Positions 16,803-25,828 of a stretch of 64,000 bases of DNA are shown piece by piece (position 1 is the first letter of the stretch; every line of letters begins with the position of its first letter). The stretch is from contig NZ_FOBB01000003.1 in NCBI RefSeq assembly GCF_900109685.1, positions 865,209 through 929,208 on the forward strand. Reading direction: 5' to 3'. The notes under the pieces are model-generated. The model was not told the origin of the DNA. It did no database searches and saw only the letters and a list, made by a program, of their open reading frames with translations. Source of the stretch: Chitinophaga rupis (lineage in GTDB: Bacteria; Bacteroidota; Bacteroidia; Chitinophagales; Chitinophagaceae). Position numbers and translations under genes: made by a program.

Positions 16803-18815
16803 CTATTTTTTATTGTTAAACATCAAATATCGGGTGCTTTCATAAAACCCGTGCGTTAAATTATTGAGCGCGCGGGCGGTGTCTGCATGCTGTGCGCCCA
16901 CATCTTTCAGGGCATCCCCCTTCAGGTCATACAGCGCGGTTTTACCGGTGCCGTTGTTCACCTCAAAAAGGTATTGCTCCCCTATTACCGCGGTGCAGAA
17001 CTGCAGGTTCTTAATATAGGAAATAAAAGCGTAACGGCTGTTGTAAGTTGTATCCAGCAGGTCTACGCCCAGCGTATAATTCTTAAACGGAATGCCTGCC
17101 AGCTTAGCCACTGTAGGGTACACATCCAGCAGGCTGCCGGCGCGGGTGTTCTGCTGTGGTGTAAGATGGCCGGGACCGTACATGATACAGGGCACATGCT
17201 CTCCGCCGCTGCCCAGCTCATACTCCGGGAAAGGCATAAAATGGTAAGGGTTGAGCGTGCAGTTATGATCACCAAAGAACACAAAAATGGTATTATCCAG
17301 GTACCCCCCTTCTTTGGCCAGCTGTATCAGGTGGCCCAGGTTATAGTCCAGGTAGCGTAAGGCATTAAACTGGTCAATGGATATGAAACCGGCCTGTTTA
17401 AACTTGTTCATATCAATATCCTTTTCCGTTACCTTCTTAAAGTCACCGGCGCCTTTGGTGGTGGTGTAAGGCGGATGGTTGTCTGCCGTTTGCAGGAAAG
17501 CAACAAAAGGCTGCTTACGCTGGTGCGCATCCTTAAAAATGGCGCTGGCTTCTGTAATAAGATCGTAGTCGGAAACGCCCCATACATCGGCCTTGGCAGC
17601 TTTAAAGTATCCCTCTTCGTATATCTTGATGCCGTCCACATTATTGCTGAACACTGCGCGTATGTTGGCCCAGTTGGTATTGCCGCCCAGCAGGTAATAT
17701 TTTTCATATCCTGCAAACTGGTCCATAATAATGCGCTGGTCTACCATCTGCGGGTGGCGGCTGGCGGTTTTAACCCGGGTAATATCCGGCAGGCCGGTGG
17801 TTACGCCGTACACGGTTTTGGCGGTGCTGATAGCCGGCACATAAAAGTTCCGGAACAGGATGCCGCTGTCTGACAGCTTTTGCATGTTGGGCGTGGCCTG
17901 CATGGGATTGTTGAACATGCTGGTAACCGCTGCCCCTGTAGATTCAAGCATTACCAGCACAATGTTGGGCCGCGGTTTGTTAACGCCGGGCACTGTACGC
18001 ACATAGTTTAGCTTTTGCGCGTCCAGGCTGTCTACCCGCAGGTATTGAGCTATGTAAGGGTAATATTCGCGGGTCTTTTGAAGATCGTAGGTATCGCCTT
18101 TTACGGTAAAGTTGGCTACAAAGTATATTACCGGGTTCAGGGCCAGGCTGGTAATGCCATTGTCGCGGGTGAACATGGCCTGGCTCCAGCGCAGGGGAAA
18201 ATAGGCAAAGTTGCCATAGATACCGGCGGCAAACAGCAGCACCAGGGCGCTGATCCAGGCGGCATAACGGCCTTTGCGGATGGTAACTGCCTGCTGCCGG
18301 GCATACCGGCGGTAGGTATATACCAGCAGGCGGCTTATCAGGAACAGGAATAGCGCTATACCAATGAGGCCGCGTACTACCGGGTAGCTTTGCCAAACCA
18401 TCCTGGCATTATCCGCCCGCTCACCGGAAGCAAAAAAGCGGGTAATGGACGGATCCAAACGCAGGCCCAGGTAGGCATAGTGGCCCAGGTCCAGCACATA
18501 CAACAGCGTTAATACCAGGTACACCAGGAACAGGTATATGAAGTTCGTGCGCCGTACGGCAGCTGAAGTAAAGAATTTATTGCGGGTAATAACGGCCAGC
18601 AATGCCAGCGGGATCATTACGATGAGCGTAAGGCGCAGGTCAAACTTCAGGCCCAGGTACCATGCTTTGGCAATAATACCGCTATCTGTGATGGAGGATT
18701 TAAAAAAGAAACAGTAAAATATCAGGCGAAAAAGGGCCGTGAATATGAAAAGACAGAGTGTTTGAACAAGCACATATCGAATATACCGGGGTACATTCTT
18801 CCAAAAGTACTGCAT
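16803..18815 (-). CDS. LTA synthase-like membrane sulfatase-fold protein
   Basis: A 670-residue protein with five N-terminal transmembrane helices (residues 10-210) and an extracytoplasmic alkaline-phosphatase/sulfatase domain. Catalytic-site features are NIVLVMLESTGA (metal Glu), AISTAKTVYGVTTG (Thr nucleophile region), FVFFGDHNC (Asp-His) and GGEHVPCIMYGPG (His). The family transfers phosphoglycerol, phosphoethanolamine or similar groups onto envelope glycans or lipids. In Gram-negative Bacteroidota the substrate is not lipoteichoic acid and remains unclear. It is divergent from glmM, with a family B repeat between. Confidence 0.88.
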   Translation of the reverse strand: MQYFWKNVPRYIRYVLVQTLCLFIFTALFRLIFYCFFFKSSITDSGIIAKAWYLGLKFDLRLTLIVMIPLALLAVITRNKFFTSAAVRRTNFIYLFLVYLVLTLLYVLDLGHYAYLGLRLDPSITRFFASGERADNARMVWQSYPVVRGLIGIALFLFLISRLLVYTYRRYARQQAVTIRKGRYAAWISALVLLFAAGIYGNFAYFPLRWSQAMFTRDNGITSLALNPVIYFVANFTVKGDTYDLQKTREYYPYIAQYLRVDSLDAQKLNYVRTVPGVNKPRPNIVLVMLESTGAAVTSMFNNPMQATPNMQKLSDSGILFRNFYVPAISTAKTVYGVTTGLPDITRVKTASRHPQMVDQRIIMDQFAGYEKYYLLGGNTNWANIRAVFSNNVDGIKIYEEGYFKAAKADVWGVSDYDLITEASAIFKDAHQRKQPFVAFLQTADNHPPYTTTKGAGDFKKVTEKDIDMNKFKQAGFISIDQFNALRYLDYNLGHLIQLAKEGGYLDNTIFVFFGDHNCTLNPYHFMPFPEYELGSGGEHVPCIMYGPGHLTPQQNTRAGSLLDVYPTVAKLAGIPFKNYTLGVDLLDTTYNSRYAFISYIKNLQFCTAVIGEQYLFEVNNGTGKTALYDLKGDALKDVGAQHADTARALNNLTHGFYESTRYLMFNNKK

Positions 18816-18895
18816 GTAAAACGTAAGCGTTTATGTATTATTAAGTCTATTTATTATTAAAAATTTCAAAGCGTAGCTGCAAATATAGTTTATTT

Positions 18896-19020
18896 GGTCC
18901 ATTGTCGATGGTCGATGGTCCATGGTAGTCCTTCACGAAAAGTTGTATACCGTCTCCCGCGAAATACTTTATGCTACGTGCATAGGCTATGGACTATGGA
19001 CCATCGACCATGGACTACTA
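18896..19020. repeat. Intergenic palindromic repeat, family B
   Basis: The left arm has ggtccattgtcgatggtcga and tggtccatggtagtcc. The right arm has ctatggactatggaccatcg and accatggactac. The centre contains gttgtataccgtc. An in-frame extension of the glmM reading frame runs through it but is not judged coding. Confidence 0.75.
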
Positions 19021-19052
19021 ACTAAATTAATTTTCTTGCTGGTGGATTTTTT

Positions 19053-19060
19053 TATCTTTG
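19053..19060 (+). promoter_or_regulatory. -7 promoter element of glmM
   Basis: TATCTTTG fits TAnnTTTG. It lies about 20 nt before GTG 19081 and downstream of the in-frame ATG 18922, so transcription would begin after that ATG. A perfect -33 TTTG is lacking (ttcttg at 19033-19038). Confidence 0.6.
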
Positions 19061-19080
19061 CCTTCCCTAAAATTGAATTT

Positions 19081-20466
19081 GTGGCACTGATCAAATCGAT
19101 ATCCGGCATTCGTGGCACCATTGGCGGCCGCCCCGGCGAAGGACTTTCTCCCCTGGATGTAGTAAAATTTACCGCAGCATACGGCACCTGGCTAACCAAT
19201 CAATACCCTGATAACAAAAAAGTAGTGATTGGCCGTGATGGCCGTATCTCCGGTGAAATGGTGAAGAATCTGGTAGTATCCACCCTGAATGGTTTAGGCC
19301 TGGATGTGATAGACCTGGGTTTATCCACTACACCCACTGTTGAAATTGCTGTTAAGATGGAAAAGGCCGCCGGCGGTATCATTATTACTGCCAGCCATAA
19401 TCCAAAGGAATGGAATGCACTGAAGCTGCTGAACAGCGACGGCGAATTTATTTCCGGCGCAGATGGTAATGCGCTGCTGGATATTGCTGAACGGGAAGAT
19501 TTCACCTTTGCAGATGTGAACAAGCTGGGTACCTATCACCAGGATGACAGCTACCTGCAAAAACATATTGACCTGGTGGTGAACTATCCCCTGGTGGATG
19601 TAGCTGCCATCCGCGAACGTGATTTTAAAGTAGTGGTGGATGCCGTAAACTCAACCGGCGCCATATTTATACCCGCCCTGCTGAAAGCACTGGGCGTAAA
19701 CCAGGTAGAAGTACTTTTTGGTGAAGTGAACGGCCGTTTCAGCCACAACCCGGAACCGCTTCCCGAAAACCTGTCTGCCCTTTCCAATGAAGTAAACCGC
19801 TCCAACGCTGACCTGGGCATTGCCGTAGATCCGGATGTAGACCGCCTTTGCTTTGTATGTGAAGATGGCAGCATGTTTGGCGAAGAATATACCCTGGTGG
19901 CAGTAGCAGATTATATACTGGGTAAAAGAAAAGGGAACACTGTTTCCAACCTTTCCTCTACCCAGGCATTAAAAGATATTACGCTGAAGAATGGCGGGGA
20001 GTATTACCCTTCTGCCGTAGGTGAGGTGAATGTAGTAAAGAAAATGAAGGAAGTGAATGCAGTAATAGGCGGTGAAGGCAACGGCGGTATTATTGTACCG
20101 GACCTGCACTATGGCCGCGATGCGCTGATTGGTATAGGCCTGTTCCTGAGCCATATGGCACATAGCAAAAAGAATATCAAGAACCTGCGCAACAGCTATC
20201 CTGATTACTTTATTTCCAAGAATAAGATCGAGCTGGATAAAGGTGTGAACGTAAAAGACATCTTTGAAAAAATACAGGGCAAGTACAAGAACCAGCCTAC
20301 CAATACTGAAGATGGCCTGAAGATAGAATTTGAAAAGGATTGGGTGCACCTGCGCACTTCCAATACCGAGCCTATCATCCGCATTTATGCCGAAAGCCAG
20401 TTTGAAACCACGGCCGACAATATTGCCCGCCGTATTATGCAGGATATTAAGGAGTTTATGCATTAA
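19081..20466 (+). CDS. glmM: Phosphoglucosamine mutase-type phosphohexomutase
   Basis: A 461-residue alpha-D-phosphohexomutase when read from GTG 19081 (VALIKSISGIRGTIGG). This start matches the normal family N-terminus; the 53-codon upstream extension comes from repeat DNA and lies before the promoter. Seen: the phosphoserine loop ITASHNPKEWNALK (Ser105), the metal loop DPDVDRLCF, the sugar loop GGEGNGG and the phosphate loop RTSNTEPIIRIYAE. It would convert glucosamine-6-phosphate to glucosamine-1-phosphate for peptidoglycan and LPS. Phosphomannomutase activity cannot be excluded. Confidence 0.85.
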   Translation: MALIKSISGIRGTIGGRPGEGLSPLDVVKFTAAYGTWLTNQYPDNKKVVIGRDGRISGEMVKNLVVSTLNGLGLDVIDLGLSTTPTVEIAVKMEKAAGGIIITASHNPKEWNALKLLNSDGEFISGADGNALLDIAEREDFTFADVNKLGTYHQDDSYLQKHIDLVVNYPLVDVAAIRERDFKVVVDAVNSTGAIFIPALLKALGVNQVEVLFGEVNGRFSHNPEPLPENLSALSNEVNRSNADLGIAVDPDVDRLCFVCEDGSMFGEEYTLVAVADYILGKRKGNTVSNLSSTQALKDITLKNGGEYYPSAVGEVNVVKKMKEVNAVIGGEGNGGIIVPDLHYGRDALIGIGLFLSHMAHSKKNIKNLRNSYPDYFISKNKIELDKGVNVKDIFEKIQGKYKNQPTNTEDGLKIEFEKDWVHLRTSNTEPIIRIYAESQFETTADNIARRIMQDIKEFMH

Positions 20467-20572
20467 TAGTCCACAGGCCATGGTCCATAGTCCATGGCCT
20501 GTAACGCAGGGAACTGTGATACGATAAAGGCTGTGGATGGTGGTAAGTTGACCGTGGACCGTTTTATAAAAT
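20467..20572. repeat. Intergenic palindromic repeat, family B
   Basis: It carries tccacaggccatggtccata, gtccatggcctgt and, on the right, ggctgtggatggtgg and accgtggaccg. It directly abuts the glmM stop codon. Confidence 0.65.
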
Positions 20573-20588
20573 TTTTTCGGACATTTGT

Positions 20589-20613
20589 GGGCGCTTTAGG
20601 GCGCCCATTTTTA
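20589..20613 (+). terminator. Rho-independent terminator after glmM
   Basis: A stem gggcgc (20589-20594) / gcgccc (20601-20606) with a 6-nt loop is followed by atttttatt. It lies just upstream of the cysteine desulfurase TTG start. Confidence 0.7.
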
Positions 20614-20639
20614 TTATATCAAAAACCACCATCCACACC

Positions 20640-21767
20640 TTGAAAAGAATTTACTTTGACAATGCAGCTACCACACCGCTGGATAAGGCCGTGCTGGATG
20701 CAATGTTGCCGTATATGACAGATCATTTCGGCAATCCGTCCTCTATTTATTCCTACGGGCGGGAATCCCGGCTGGGTATAGAAAATGCCCGTAAAACCGT
20801 AGCTAAGATCCTGAACGCGCACCCGGGAGAGATCTTCTTTACCTCCGGCGGCACAGAAAGCAGCAATACCGCTATTAATGCCGCCATCCGCGACCTGGGC
20901 TGCCGCCACATTATTACTTCTGAGATAGAGCACCATGCCACCCTGCACAGCGTAGAACAGCTGCACAGCGGGCAAAATATTGCGCTCTCTTATGTAAATG
21001 TGCTGCCCAACGGGCATATAGACATGGAGCACCTGCGCGCACTGCTGGCCGGTTCCTCCAAAAGAAGCCTGGTTACCCTGATGCATGCCAACAACGAAAT
21101 TGGCAACCTGCTGGATATACACGCGGTAGGTAAACTTTGTCAGGAGTTTGATGCCATTTTTCATTCTGATACCGTGCAAACCGTAGGGCACTACCCGTTT
21201 GACCTGCGCAATACGCCGGTACACTTCATTAACGGCGCCGGGCACAAGTTCCACGGCCCCAAAGGGGTAGGCATCCTGTACATTAATGAGAATGTAAAGA
21301 TCACGCCTTTTATACAGGGCGGCGCACAGGAGCGTAATATGCGGGCCGGCACAGAGAACCTGTATGGCATTATCGGGTTTGCCAAAGCCCTGGAGCTGGC
21401 TACTGCCCATTATGAAGAGCATAGCAAGTACATTAATGACCTGCGTATGTACATGGCTGAACAACTGCAGCAGCACATACCCGGCATCGGCTTTAATGGC
21501 GATCTGTATGGACGTAGCCTGTACACCGTGTTAAATGTATCTTTCCCTAAATCAGAAAAGAGTGAAATGATCCTCTTTAACCTGGATATAAACGGCATTT
21601 GCGCTTCCGGCGGCAGCGCCTGTACATCCGGTGCAGATGCGGGCTCCCACGTGATCCGCGCGCTGAACAGCAATCCGAACCAGATCAGCGTACGTTTTTC
21701 CTTCTCTAAAGACAATACAAAAGAGGAGATAGACCAGGTGGTAGATAAGCTGAAAGAGCTGGTATAA
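20640..21767 (+). CDS. Cysteine desulfurase (IscS/NifS-like)
   Basis: A 375-residue class V aminotransferase. Seen: MKRIYFDNAATTPLD, FTSGGTESSNTA, SEIEHHAT (PLP-stacking His), HSDTVQTVG (PLP Asp), GAGHKFHGPKGVG (PLP Lys203) and the mobile loop SGGSACTSGAD with the catalytic Cys. It would mobilise cysteine sulfur for Fe-S clusters or tRNA thiolation. The start is an unusual TTG at 20640; no ATG fits the conserved N-terminus. It is a single gene between two terminators with no isc neighbours, so a specific isc/suf role cannot be assigned. Confidence 0.92.
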   Translation: MKRIYFDNAATTPLDKAVLDAMLPYMTDHFGNPSSIYSYGRESRLGIENARKTVAKILNAHPGEIFFTSGGTESSNTAINAAIRDLGCRHIITSEIEHHATLHSVEQLHSGQNIALSYVNVLPNGHIDMEHLRALLAGSSKRSLVTLMHANNEIGNLLDIHAVGKLCQEFDAIFHSDTVQTVGHYPFDLRNTPVHFINGAGHKFHGPKGVGILYINENVKITPFIQGGAQERNMRAGTENLYGIIGFAKALELATAHYEEHSKYINDLRMYMAEQLQQHIPGIGFNGDLYGRSLYTVLNVSFPKSEKSEMILFNLDINGICASGGSACTSGADAGSHVIRALNSNPNQISVRFSFSKDNTKEEIDQVVDKLKELV

Positions 21768-21783
21768 GTAACTTTATATATGC

Positions 21784-21820
21784 AAAAATCCCGGCTCAGC
21801 GGCCGGGATTTTTTTTGTTT
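21784..21820 (+). terminator. Rho-independent terminator after cysteine desulfurase
   Basis: A perfect 9-bp stem aatcccggc (21787-21795) / gccgggatt (21802-21810) is followed by a run of eight T. Confidence 0.88.
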
Positions 21821-21832
21821 ACCGGAATTATA

Positions 21833-21919
21833 TATCTTTGTATTGGTCTGTTACAATTGAAAGTCGCTCTCCGAGCGTGGCAGGGTATCCTGCTTAGGTT
21901 GCTGATGGGCCTTTTTTAT
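21833..21919 (+). other. Possible short structured transcript
   Basis: A -7-like TATCTTTG (21833-21840) is followed by about 70 nt with two small stems (cgctc/gagcg at 21864-21876 and cagg/cctg at 21881-21892) and ends in ccttttttattt (21910-21921). No known RNA family was recognised. It overlaps the 3' end of the opposite-strand DUF3800 gene. This is weak evidence only. Confidence 0.25.
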
Positions 21920-22727
21920 TTGTGATAATTATAGCACTGGTTTTACTGTAATACATATTTTCCCCTTCTTCTATCTCCTCATCTTCATACATATCTACAA
22001 CCAGTTTAATCTTATCCTTCATATAATTATAAAACCTCGTTTCGCCTTTTTCAAATACTCGTTGAATGCTCCAGCACAGGTAATCTGCAACGTTTAACAA
22101 CGGCTCTGTTAATTGATTCTGTACATTAAAAACTACATTGGGATTAATCACGGAATCGGGGTTTTGCTTTGTAAACCTGGCAATGGCCTTCTGCAGTCCC
22201 AATTCAAGATTATCCTGCCGGGTACTGGTATTCCGCTCTGCAATATTCAACACCAGCCTTTTATCAATCGTTAACTTCTCATGCAATAAATGCGACAACA
22301 GATCCGCATAAAACTCCTTCTGGTTTGCATTATGCTTATGCACATACAGGCTGGGAATTTTGGCAGCTACCACTGCCTCAAAAGAGCAGTTCAGCGATTT
22401 AATAAAATCAAAGAACAGCTTTCGTACTTCCGGCATATCATCTGTAGCATGAAAGTAAAATCCCTGCTTTTGTTTCTTCTTTTCTATGCTGCCAATACCG
22501 GTAAAGTAAGGATTGGTAATGATCTCCTGCTGTAGCTTTACTACTTCATTGCGAACAGGCTGCAGGTCGCCTTCAAATTGTACCATTCCCAAAATGTAGT
22601 ACAGGGAAACGCCCTGCTGCCCTATAATAATAGTTTTCCCTTTACCATAAAAACAGGGGTCACCTGCTTCGTCAAGGAAATAGTGCTGCTTATGCAGTTG
22701 CGTAACAACGGAGGTAACAAGCGTCAT
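21894..22727 (-). CDS. DUF3800-type protein
   Basis: A 277-residue protein whose N-terminal FLDEAGDPCFYGKG and later FYFHATDDMPEVRKLFF and NVADYLCWSIQRVFEKG fit the DUF3800 pattern (acidic DE, His/Asp and an AD-containing helix in a predicted RNase H-like fold). DUF3800 genes often sit in mobile or defence contexts, but here the neighbours are housekeeping genes and nothing shows a defence role. The biochemical function is not established. The ATG is at 22727. Confidence 0.75.
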   Translation of the reverse strand: MTLVTSVVTQLHKQHYFLDEAGDPCFYGKGKTIIIGQQGVSLYYILGMVQFEGDLQPVRNEVVKLQQEIITNPYFTGIGSIEKKKQKQGFYFHATDDMPEVRKLFFDFIKSLNCSFEAVVAAKIPSLYVHKHNANQKEFYADLLSHLLHEKLTIDKRLVLNIAERNTSTRQDNLELGLQKAIARFTKQNPDSVINPNVVFNVQNQLTEPLLNVADYLCWSIQRVFEKGETRFYNYMKDKIKLVVDMYEDEEIEEGENMYYSKTSAIIITNKKGPSAT

Positions 22728-22858
22728 ATGTATTCGGTTGGTTTTGGTGGGTAAACAAATGACAATCAGTAATTAGTACAATATAAAGGATATTTCCACG
22801 CAAACCGTTTCCTACCCTTTTTTTCCGTAAATTTAGATAGCCTGTAAACCCACGTATT

Positions 22859-24085
22859 ATGCGCATCATCCCCATTTTAACCCTAGGCATGCTGGCCATT
22901 TGCCATCAGCCCATTTATGCCCAGCAGGACATACAAAAACAATTACAACGCCAGCTGATCATGGCCGAAGACGGCAGCGTAATTGAGCTGCCGGCCGGAA
23001 GTTTCCAACTCTCCTCCACCCTCTCACTGGAAGGTAAAAAGAATATCCTGATCAAAGGCGCCGGTATGGATAAGACCATCCTTAACTTCAAAGGACAAAG
23101 TGAAGGCGCTGAAGGCCTGCGGATATCCAATGCGCAGAACATTACCATCCGCGACCTCACCGTACAGAATACCAAAGGCGATGGTATTAAAACCATGAAC
23201 GTTACCAATATTGCCTTTAAACAGGTGAAAGTGGAATGGACCGGCCCACCAGCCAAAGAGAACGGCTCGTATGGCTTATATCCCGTGCAATGCCAGCAGG
23301 TGCTGATAGACAGCTGTACTGCCATCGGTGCATCTGACGCCGGTTTGTACGTAGGGCAATCCAAAGACATTATAGTGCGCAATTGCGTAGCCAAAAACAA
23401 TGTAGCCGGTATAGAAATAGAAAACTCCCTGCATGCAGAAGTGTACCAGAACGAAGCGCTTGAAAATACCGGCGGCATCCTGGTATTTGACCTGCCGGAC
23501 CTGGTGCAGAAAAAAGGCGGTTATGTAAAAGTGTACAACAACAACATTCACCATAACAACTTTCCCAACTTTGCGCCCAAAGGCAATACCGTGGCCAAAG
23601 TGCCTGCAGGCACCGGAGTAATGATACTGGCCACCAGCCATGTAGAATTGTATAATAACAAGATCCATTACAACAACAGCGCAGGCACGGCTATTATCAG
23701 CTACTTTATGACGGAAAATCCCATCAAGGATTCATTGTACAATCCATACCCGGCCACCGTGTACATACATGATAATGATTATGTGCGCGATCCTGTGAAG
23801 TTCCAGGGTAAAGGACGCATAGGCCTCATGTTTAAGTTCAAGCTGCGTTTTGGGAAGAATGTGCCGCATATTTTTTATGACGGCATCCTTAACAAAGAAT
23901 GGACGGACAGCAGCGGCCAGTACAAACCGGAGTACCGCATTTGTATTGGCGACAATAAGAACGCCAGCTTTGCCAACCTGGATGCAGGAAATAATTTCAA
24001 AAATGTATCGCGCAATGCGGCACAGTATAACTGTAGTAACCCCGTTACCACTAATATAACGGTACCGGCTAAAAGTGGAGATTGA
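22859..24085 (+). CDS. Exported parallel beta-helix protein (TIGR03805-like)
   Basis: A 408-residue protein with a signal peptide (MRIIPILTLGMLAICHQPIYAQ) and two stretches of right-handed beta-helix repeats between residues about 50 and 310 (NITIRDLTVQNTKGDG, IIVRNCVAKNNVAGIEIENS, VELYNNKIHYNN). I recall a defined family of tandem beta-helix proteins that is always encoded next to a diheme cytochrome of the SO2930/HNE_0200 family; the next gene is exactly that. Its stop overlaps the next ATG (TGATG). The substrate, probably a glycan, is unknown. Confidence 0.82.
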   Translation: MRIIPILTLGMLAICHQPIYAQQDIQKQLQRQLIMAEDGSVIELPAGSFQLSSTLSLEGKKNILIKGAGMDKTILNFKGQSEGAEGLRISNAQNITIRDLTVQNTKGDGIKTMNVTNIAFKQVKVEWTGPPAKENGSYGLYPVQCQQVLIDSCTAIGASDAGLYVGQSKDIIVRNCVAKNNVAGIEIENSLHAEVYQNEALENTGGILVFDLPDLVQKKGGYVKVYNNNIHHNNFPNFAPKGNTVAKVPAGTGVMILATSHVELYNNKIHYNNSAGTAIISYFMTENPIKDSLYNPYPATVYIHDNDYVRDPVKFQGKGRIGLMFKFKLRFGKNVPHIFYDGILNKEWTDSSGQYKPEYRICIGDNKNASFANLDAGNNFKNVSRNAAQYNCSNPVTTNITVPAKSGD

Positions 24086-25122
24086 TGAAACGTGTTATCG
24101 GTATAACCCTTACACTGGGTTTATTAGCAGCATTGCTGGCGTCGGGCATACAAAGGGAAGCGCCTAAGGAAACATTATCTGCCTACGGATTTTTCAGTGG
24201 TAATATAGCAGACCAGGTACCGGTAGCAGGTATTATGCCGTACCAGTTAAATACGCCGCTATTCTCTGACTATGCGGAGAAGCTGCGCTTCATTCAGCTC
24301 CCCGAAGACAGTGTGATCACGTATGACAGCGCCAATGTAATGCACTTACCTGTTGGCGCTACCATCATCAAAACCTTTTATTATCCCAAAGACTTTCGCC
24401 ATCCCGAAAAGGGGCGGCGGCTGATGGAAACGCGTTTGCTGCAACACAAACCTACCGGCTGGAAAGCGCTGGTGTACATCTGGAACGATGAACAAACCGA
24501 TGCGTTCCTGGAAGTAGCGGGCGACCGGAAACCTACGCAGTTCATTGATCACAACGGGCATACTGTTTCCTTTGAATATATTGTGCCCAACCTGAACCAG
24601 TGCAAGGGCTGCCATAATACCAATGAAGTAATGACACCCATTGGCCCTACCGCCCGGCAGCTGAACGGCGATTTCAACTATACCACCGGCCGCGAAAACC
24701 AACTGCAGCACTGGCAAAAAGCAGGCATCTTAAAAGGATTGGAAGATGTAAAACAAGCGCCTAAAGTGCCGGTGTGGAATGATCCGAAAAGCGGTACCCT
24801 GGCCGCCCGCGCCCGCACCTGGCTGGAAATTAACTGCGCCCATTGCCACAAACCGGAAGGCCCGGCCAAAACATCGGGTTTATTCCTGACCGTCAGCGAG
24901 CAGGACCCTGTAAAAATAGGTATCAACAAAACACCGGTGGCAGCGGGCCGTGGCGCAGCTGATCTGCAATTTGATATTGTACCCGGCCATCCGGAAAGAT
25001 CCATTTTAGTTTACAGGATGGAATCCACAGATCCCGGTATTATGATGCCGGAGCTCAGCCGCAAGCTTACGCACAAAGAGGGGGTGGAGCTGGTGAAGGA
25101 ATGGATAAAGCAAATGAAGTGA
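24085..25122 (+). CDS. SO2930-family diheme c-type cytochrome
   Basis: A 345-residue exported protein (N-terminal hydrophobic segment GITLTLGLLAALLAS) with two haem c sites, NQCKGCHN near residue 172 and INCAHCHKPEG near residue 250. The start is ATG 24085, sharing TGATG with the preceding stop. It is a partner of the beta-helix protein, so the pair may form a periplasmic redox or glycan-associated unit. Its electron donor and acceptor are unknown. Confidence 0.85.
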   Translation: MKRVIGITLTLGLLAALLASGIQREAPKETLSAYGFFSGNIADQVPVAGIMPYQLNTPLFSDYAEKLRFIQLPEDSVITYDSANVMHLPVGATIIKTFYYPKDFRHPEKGRRLMETRLLQHKPTGWKALVYIWNDEQTDAFLEVAGDRKPTQFIDHNGHTVSFEYIVPNLNQCKGCHNTNEVMTPIGPTARQLNGDFNYTTGRENQLQHWQKAGILKGLEDVKQAPKVPVWNDPKSGTLAARARTWLEINCAHCHKPEGPAKTSGLFLTVSEQDPVKIGINKTPVAAGRGAADLQFDIVPGHPERSILVYRMESTDPGIMMPELSRKLTHKEGVELVKEWIKQMK

Positions 25123-25123
25123 A

Positions 25124-25828
25124 TTACGAGTTCCTCGTTATCACCTCATAAAACCTTTCCCTGTACCCATCACTGATCGGAATGGATTGATTGGCGATCA
25201 TTACCGTATTTTTTTCTACAGAGTTGATCTTATTAAGGGATACCAGGTAAGAGCGGTGCACGCGTATAAATTTATCTGCCGGCAGGCGGCTCTCAAAAGA
25301 TTTCAGGCTGCGCAGTGTTAGCACAGGCTGGTAAGGTGTATAGATCTTCGTATAATCTTTCAAAGCTTCAATGAACAAAATATCTTCCAGGTTGATCTTG
25401 ATGATCTTGTATTCCGTTTTTATGAAAATATAATCATTTACATGGCCGTTGTCGCCATTCTTTTGCTGGCTCACTGTCATGTATTCCTGCGCTTTGGTAG
25501 CGGCCCGCAGGAAACGGTCAAACGGAATTGGTTTCAGCAGATAATCCACTACATCCAGGTCAAAGCCATCCAGCGCATACTCACCGTAAGCCGTTGTAAA
25601 AATAACCAGGGGCGGATATTTGAGGGATTTCAGGAATTGAATACCATTAATGTCCGGCATTTTAATATCCAGGAATACCAGGTCTACCTTTTCATCCTGC
25701 AGGAACCGCATAGCCTCAGCGGCATTTTCAAAAGTTTGCACAAGTGAGAGAAAAGGCACTTTGCGGGCAAAGTCGGTGATGATCTCCAGTGCCAATGGTT
25801 CATCGTCCACTGCAATACACTTAATCAT
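25124..25828 (-). CDS. LytTR response regulator
   Basis: A 234-residue regulator. The receiver domain (1-120) has the acidic pocket DDE (8-10), the phosphorylation site LVFLDIKMPDINGIQ (Asp near residue 54), FTTAYGEYA and the Lys in YLLKPI. The LytTR DNA-binding domain (about 135-234) has LFIEALKDYTKIYT and KFIRVHRSYLVSLNKI. It overlaps the upstream histidine kinase gene by 8 nt, so the two form one two-component system. Target genes are not visible. Confidence 0.93.
   Translation of the reverse strand: MIKCIAVDDEPLALEIITDFARKVPFLSLVQTFENAAEAMRFLQDEKVDLVFLDIKMPDINGIQFLKSLKYPPLVIFTTAYGEYALDGFDLDVVDYLLKPIPFDRFLRAATKAQEYMTVSQQKNGDNGHVNDYIFIKTEYKIIKINLEDILFIEALKDYTKIYTPYQPVLTLRSLKSFESRLPADKFIRVHRSYLVSLNKINSVEKNTVMIANQSIPISDGYRERFYEVITRNS

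Noticed and set aside
18922..19080. A 53-codon N-terminal extension of GlmM from ATG 18922
   Set aside because: It is encoded by a family B repeat, lies upstream of the TATCTTTG promoter element, and the normal family N-terminus begins at GTG 19081.
21841..21910. tRNA or SRP-like RNA
   Set aside because: No acceptor stem, anticodon arm, T-loop GTTCGA or SRP GGAA tetraloop could be fitted.
21894..22727. Defence island at the DUF3800 gene
   Set aside because: The flanking genes are metabolic or envelope genes, with no nuclease, helicase or phage gene near.
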